The notes under the pieces: generated by a model
Databases searched by the model: none
Told to the model about the DNA's origin: nothing
Seen by the model: the letters and a program-made list of their open reading frames with translations, nothing else
Part shown: positions 6,696-9,889 of the stretch, one piece after another
How the letters are laid out: every line of letters begins with the position of its first letter
How positions within the stretch are numbered: position 1 is the stretch's first letter
Made by a program: the position numbers and the translations under genes
NCBI GenBank assembly: GCA_011524755.1
Contig: WTJR01000183.1
Span: forward strand, 1-9,889
Length of the DNA: 9,889 nt
Direction: 5' to 3'
Source: Halieaceae bacterium
GTDB lineage: Bacteria; Pseudomonadota; Gammaproteobacteria; Pseudomonadales; Halieaceae

Positions 6696-7529
6696 TCAGT
6701 CAAGGCTATCTAAAAAGTCCTTGGCCAATTGGGCCGCGGGATGTTGCTCCGCACCATAGTCGGCAATGACCTTGTTGAGATACTCCTTCGATCGATCGAC
6801 GTTGCCCTTTAGTGCGTGGACGCGGCCCAGCTTATAAAGCGCATCGGGGACCTTACGGTCGTTAGGGTATTGATCCAGCAGCAACTGGAAATTCTGACGC
6901 GCCGACTCGGGGTCAACAGGCTCAATAACCAGATACAGCTCACCGAGCCAGTAGTGCGCATTCGGCGCAAATCGACCGAATGGATAACTGGCTAGGAAGG
7001 TATTAAACGCGTCAACTGCCGCCTCGAACTGTCGCTCTCTTACCAAGCCATACGCAGACTGATACGCCTCGCGCTCACCCGGCTGCACCTCGGCCACCGC
7101 CACCGGTACGTCTGCTGATGGAACAGCGTCATCGGGGGCTAGACTATCCGTTTCATCGTCGCCTTCAATGACAGCCGATGGATCGACTGTCCCGATGGCC
7201 GCTAAACGTCGATCCATCTCAACGTAACGTTCGAGAGACTGATCTTGCAGACGCATGAGCAGACTGGCCTGTTCTTCTACCAGTCCATTCAGCCGACGGA
7301 TTTCTTCCTCTAGCTGCTGAACCCGAAGCGCAAGCGAACGTGAGTCCGTTGATGCTAATGGAAGCGGCTGACTGCCGGTGAAGTCAGTAGAGGTGTCCGC
7401 CTGCACGTAAGGAAGCACCGCCGCTTGCTCGGCCACGGGCTCAACAGTGGTTACTTGAGCCACACTCGCCGATGCCCAAACAAAAAAGCCGGCGACAAGC
7501 GCCGGCTTTGTAACTCGTCGAAGAATCAT
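6696..7529 (-). CDS. cpoB: Cell division coordinator CpoB (YbgF), Tol-Pal associated
   Basis: 277 residues, close to the family length. A signal peptide covers about 1-24 (hydrophobic LVAGFFVWASASVA, cleavage before QV), so the protein is periplasmic. Residues 64-112 form a heptad-like coiled coil (LRVQQLEEEIRRLNGLVEEQ), the YbgF trimerisation segment. An acidic, Pro-containing linker follows to about 150, and then a C-terminal TPR domain (151-277) with repeats around AYQSAYGLVRERQFEAAVDAF, AHYWLGELY and ALYKLGRVHALKGN. In E. coli CpoB binds TolA and links outer-membrane constriction to PBP1B-driven peptidoglycan synthesis. It starts six bases after the pal stop with only a weak ribosome binding site, so translation is probably coupled to pal. 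A terminator-like hairpin lies inside its first codons (separate entry). Confidence 0.95.
   Translation of the reverse strand: MILRRVTKPALVAGFFVWASASVAQVTTVEPVAEQAAVLPYVQADTSTDFTGSQPLPLASTDSRSLALRVQQLEEEIRRLNGLVEEQASLLMRLQDQSLERYVEMDRRLAAIGTVDPSAVIEGDDETDSLAPDDAVPSADVPVAVAEVQPGEREAYQSAYGLVRERQFEAAVDAFNTFLASYPFGRFAPNAHYWLGELYLVIEPVDPESARQNFQLLLDQYPNDRKVPDALYKLGRVHALKGNVDRSKEYLNKVIADYGAEQHPAAQLAKDFLDSLD
7482..7509 (-). terminator. Intrinsic-terminator hairpin inside the start of cpoB
   Basis: On the minus strand AAAGCCGGCG (7509-7500), loop CTTGT and CGCCGGCTTT (7494-7485) pair perfectly over 10 bp, and six T in a row span 7487-7482. It starts 26 bases after the pal stop but lies in cpoB codons 7-16, within the signal peptide. 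As DNA it has the full form of a Rho-independent terminator and could set the ratio of Pal to CpoB, unless ribosomes starting on cpoB prevent folding. The structure is seen; its activity is inferred. Confidence 0.65.
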
Positions 7530-7535
7530 AACGTC

Positions 7536-8102
7536 TTACTTGATCTCCACGCGTCGATTCTTCATCCAGCTAGACTCACCTGAACCATAAGCCACTGGAT
7601 TCTCCTCGCCATAACTGATGGTTTCGATGCGATAAGCAGGAACACCACTCGCTACCATGTAATCACGCACCGCGTTTGCACGACGTTCACCCAGAGCTAA
7701 GTTGTACTCTCGGGTTCCACGCTCATCCGTATGGCCTTCGAGTCGAACATTGCCGCTATCAGCCATCATGAGAGCCACGTGTGCATCGATAGCAGCACGC
7801 GCGTCATCACTCAGTGATGAGCTATCGTAATCGAAGTAGAAAACACTACCGGCGGCAGAAGCTGCGTCCATCAGACGACGCTTCTCTTCCCGCTTCTCAG
7901 CCATCATCATGGCTTTCTCTTTTTCAATTGCTCGCTGCTCGGCGGCGGCAGCCTCAGCCGCTGCGGCTTGCTCGGCAGCAGCACGTTCTGCCGCAGCCTG
8001 CGCTGCAGCCTCTTCCTTAGCGGCATTGCTTGAGCACGCGCTCACAAATGCAGCCAACAACACAACAGCAGCAGCTTTCCCCAAAGTATTTTTCGTTGTC
8101 AT
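7536..8102 (-). CDS. pal: Peptidoglycan-associated lipoprotein Pal
   Basis: 188 residues, with AGGA about 9 bases before the ATG. The signal peptide ends in a lipobox, VSAC, with acylated Cys23 and Ser-Ser behind it, which fits sorting to the outer membrane. Residues 27-59 are an Ala/Glu/Gln repeat (AAAERAAAEQAAAAEAAAAE), then a charged stretch to about 78, so a long helix is likely between lipid anchor and domain; E. coli Pal (173 residues) has a shorter, less repetitive linker. The OmpA-like domain covers about 86-188: VFYFDYDSSSL, EGHTDERGTREYNLALGERRA (Asp126 and Arg141 at the positions that hold diaminopimelate) and SYGEENPVAYG. Pal binds peptidoglycan and is moved to the septum by TolB and TolA. 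It lies 87 bases after tolB and 6 before cpoB. Confidence 0.97.
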   Translation of the reverse strand: MTTKNTLGKAAAVVLLAAFVSACSSNAAKEEAAAQAAAERAAAEQAAAAEAAAAEQRAIEKEKAMMMAEKREEKRRLMDAASAAGSVFYFDYDSSSLSDDARAAIDAHVALMMADSGNVRLEGHTDERGTREYNLALGERRANAVRDYMVASGVPAYRIETISYGEENPVAYGSGESSWMKNRRVEIK

Positions 8103-8140
8103 GGCGTGTTTCCTAAACAGGTTTTTTGATTACTGCCCAT

Positions 8141-8170
8141 AATGTAGCGCATATATGTCCATTTGTTGAA
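8141..8170 (-). promoter_or_regulatory. Possible promoter for pal in the tolB-pal gap
   Basis: The 87-base gap is AT-rich and, on the minus strand, holds TTCAAC (8170-8165) and TACATT (8146-8141) with an 18-base spacer, a moderate match to sigma-70 boxes. A separate promoter would explain the gap in an otherwise tight cluster and supply extra Pal. It is based on consensus matching only. Confidence 0.3.
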
Positions 8171-8189
8171 CATGTAGGCCCTTTTTTCA

Positions 8190-9482
8190 TCATTGTTGCG
8201 GCAACATGGGAGACCAAGCGGGCTCCTGCACGCTGCCCGAGCGCGCCGGCAAGCTGAATTTGACCCCTCCGTCTACAGCCACCGCACCGAGCACACTCCG
8301 CTCACCTCGCTTAGTCGCATAAATAACGAGCGATCCGTTGGGCGCAATACTGGGACTTTCATCCAGCGAAGTTTCGGTTAAAACAGTGAGTCGTTCAGTG
8401 ACCAAATCGAAGACGGCAATGTGAAAACGTCCATCTCGCTGATGCACCAGAGCCACATTACGACCGTCTTCCGCGACACGCGCTCGCGCGTTATATCGCC
8501 CCTCAAAGGTCACCCGCTCGATCTTGCCAGTAGCGAGTTCATAACGGTAAATCTGTGGGCGTCCGCCGCGATCAGAGGTGAACAGCAGTGATTTACCGTC
8601 TGGCATCCAGGTGGGTTCCGTATCGATGGCGTAATGCCGTGTCAGCCGGGTCAGTGCTTTTGTCTCAAGATCTAAGAGATAGATATCGGGACTACCGTCC
8701 TTCGATAAGACCAGCGCCATAAATCTGCCGTCAGGAGACCACACCGGCGAGTTGTTTAAGCCCTGAAAATTGGTCAACTGCTCCCGCTCGCCGGTGGCGA
8801 GTACTTGTCGATAAATCGCAGGGCGAGACGACTCAAAAGAAACGTAGGCAACCTCTTTACCGTCGGGTGACCAACTCGGCGCCAAGATGGGGTCGCGCCC
8901 TTCAAGAAGAACAATAGGCCGGCGGCCATCGGCATCAGCAACGGTCAAGCGATAGAAGTCTTTGCCCTCAGGATTACGTGTCACTGACACATAAATGAGC
9001 CGGGTCGCGAAAGCGCCTGGTATGCCGGTCAGCTTTTCATAAATCGCATCCGCTACGCCATGCGCCACCATACGCGCCTCGGATTCGCTGCCAACCACTT
9101 GGCCTGAGAACAACTCAATACCTCGCTCGACATCGTGAAGCGCAAAATCAACACGTAATTGCGTGCCCTTGCTGACTCGTCCGATCACCAAATACCGCGT
9201 CGCGATTGCTCGCCAGTCACGATAAAAAATGTCCTCTTTCGATGTCGGCAGACTCAACATGTCACGGCGGCTGACGGGACTAAACTGGCCACTGCGCGCA
9301 AGGTCGGAATCGACAATCTGTGCAAAGTCGACGGGCGATGTACCCAAGCCATCCCAGGCGAAGGGAGCAATTGCAATCGAGGTTGGATTATCGATGCCGC
9401 GCGTGACCTGAATCTCGAGTTGCCCCCAAGCAAAAGACGAATAAATCAGGCTCAACAAAAGGAGGGTTATGCGCTGCGCCAT
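8190..9482 (-). CDS. tolB: Tol-Pal system protein TolB
   Basis: 430 residues, the standard length. A signal peptide (MAQRITLLLLSLIYSSFAWG) is followed by a mature N-terminus near 21-23. In the family this N-terminal strand binds either TolA or folds back and modulates Pal binding. Domain 1 covers about 22-160, including GIDNPTSIAIAPF and DIFYRDWRAIATRYLVIGRV. The rest is a six-bladed beta-propeller with WSPDG-like turns near 204, 248, 291, 335, 378 and 422, the surface that binds the Pal domain. The protein acts in the periplasm in outer-membrane constriction at division. Its ATG lies two bases after the tolA stop, with GAGG 8 bases upstream inside the tolA end, so the two genes are coupled. 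Confidence 0.98.
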   Translation of the reverse strand: MAQRITLLLLSLIYSSFAWGQLEIQVTRGIDNPTSIAIAPFAWDGLGTSPVDFAQIVDSDLARSGQFSPVSRRDMLSLPTSKEDIFYRDWRAIATRYLVIGRVSKGTQLRVDFALHDVERGIELFSGQVVGSESEARMVAHGVADAIYEKLTGIPGAFATRLIYVSVTRNPEGKDFYRLTVADADGRRPIVLLEGRDPILAPSWSPDGKEVAYVSFESSRPAIYRQVLATGEREQLTNFQGLNNSPVWSPDGRFMALVLSKDGSPDIYLLDLETKALTRLTRHYAIDTEPTWMPDGKSLLFTSDRGGRPQIYRYELATGKIERVTFEGRYNARARVAEDGRNVALVHQRDGRFHIAVFDLVTERLTVLTETSLDESPSIAPNGSLVIYATKRGERSVLGAVAVDGGVKFSLPARSGSVQEPAWSPMLPQQ

Positions 9483-9484
9483 AC

Positions 9485-9889
9485 CTAATACCTCAGATCT
9501 TCTGGCTTGAATCGTAGGGGAAAGCGTCGAAAGTATCGCTCGAAATCGGAAATAGACAAGACTGTGACCTCTGGGAAGCGCGCCACGCGCTCAACGGCGG
9601 CAATCGCACTGCGATCAAATGCCGTACTTCCACTACTGCTGGATACCGAGATGCCGACGACTTCACCTGTGGGTACCAAGCTAATAATGAGCAGTACCTC
9701 CATACCGTTTCTCGCCGACGGTGGCCGTCGCCAATTCTGAGTGATTCGCGCCTGCATTAATCCGGCAACCTGCTGAACCTCGTTAACTTCCTCGTTGGGC
9801 AGTTGCTCATCGGCATCCGGTAAATCTTCGAAGCCTGCCATCAACTCGCGTTGCAGCTCGGCAAGTCGCTCCTCCTGAGATACCTCAGG
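9485..9889 (-). CDS. tolA: C-terminal domain of TolA (partial)
   Basis: The frame is open from the window edge (9889) to the TAG at 9487-9485 and encodes the last 134 residues; no start is visible, and the internal Met/Leu near 9844 is not one. A charged, Glu/Gln-rich end of the long periplasmic helix (EERLAELQREL) leads into domain III, the TonB_C-like fold: MQARITQNWRRPPSARNGMEVLLIISLVP, a GEVVGISVSSSSGSTAFDRSA stretch and a final FPLRFKP. This domain reaches TolB, Pal and CpoB in the periplasm, while the missing N-terminal helix would bind TolQR in the inner membrane. The identity is supported by tolB, pal and cpoB following in the standard order. tolQ and tolR probably lie just outside the window. 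Confidence 0.93.
   Translation of the reverse strand, partial: PEVSQEERLAELQRELMAGFEDLPDADEQLPNEEVNEVQQVAGLMQARITQNWRRPPSARNGMEVLLIISLVPTGEVVGISVSSSSGSTAFDRSAIAAVERVARFPEVTVLSISDFERYFRRFPLRFKPEDLRY

Noticed and set aside
9842..9844. A start for a 119-residue protein at the tolA end
   Set aside because: The frame continues without a stop to the window edge and the product is the TolA C-terminal domain, so the gene is truncated by the window, not short.

Overview
This window looks like chromosomal DNA from a gammaproteobacterium, probably a free-living marine type. That placement is an inference. It rests on the tolA-tolB-pal-cpoB order followed by a tRNA-Lys(UUU) gene, on a Gly-rich lipoprotein N-terminus after the lipobox, and on a DUF1800/DUF1501 secreted pair. 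Nearly all genes are on the minus strand, so the window reads naturally from right to left. I see no insertion sequence, phage gene, CRISPR array or integrase.

Right part (9889 to 6696, minus): the end of the Tol-Pal cell-envelope cluster. It holds the C-terminal domain of tolA (cut by the window edge), tolB, pal and cpoB (ybgF). TolA links the inner-membrane TolQR motor to TolB and Pal, Pal anchors the outer membrane to peptidoglycan, and CpoB coordinates this with peptidoglycan synthesis. Next comes a tRNA-Lys(UUU) gene (6569 to 6494) with its own promoter, an encoded CCA and a clear intrinsic terminator (6459 to 6482).

Middle (6262 to 3831, minus): two thiolase genes whose ends overlap in a GTGA. 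The first is an SCP2-type thiolase with its catalytic motifs intact. The second is a FadA-like thiolase in which the usual C-terminal catalytic Cys is replaced by Ser. A small plus-strand gene (3637 to 3834) for a basic protein of about 65 residues runs into the second thiolase, and the two stop codons share one CTAG.

Left part (3458 to 214, minus): a two-gene unit for exported proteins, a DUF1800 lipoprotein followed by a Tat-exported DUF1501 protein, with the second gene's ribosome binding site overlapping the first gene's stop codon. The first 143 bases hold the C-terminus of a plus-strand serine hydrolase of the beta-lactamase-like family.

Most of this is ordinary housekeeping. The points most worth checking are a perfect intrinsic-terminator hairpin inside the signal-peptide codons of cpoB, 26 bases after the pal stop; the Cys-to-Ser change in the second thiolase; a TolA-like Ala/Glu helix in Pal; and the small conserved-looking basic protein. 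No stretch over 300 bases lacks a gene.
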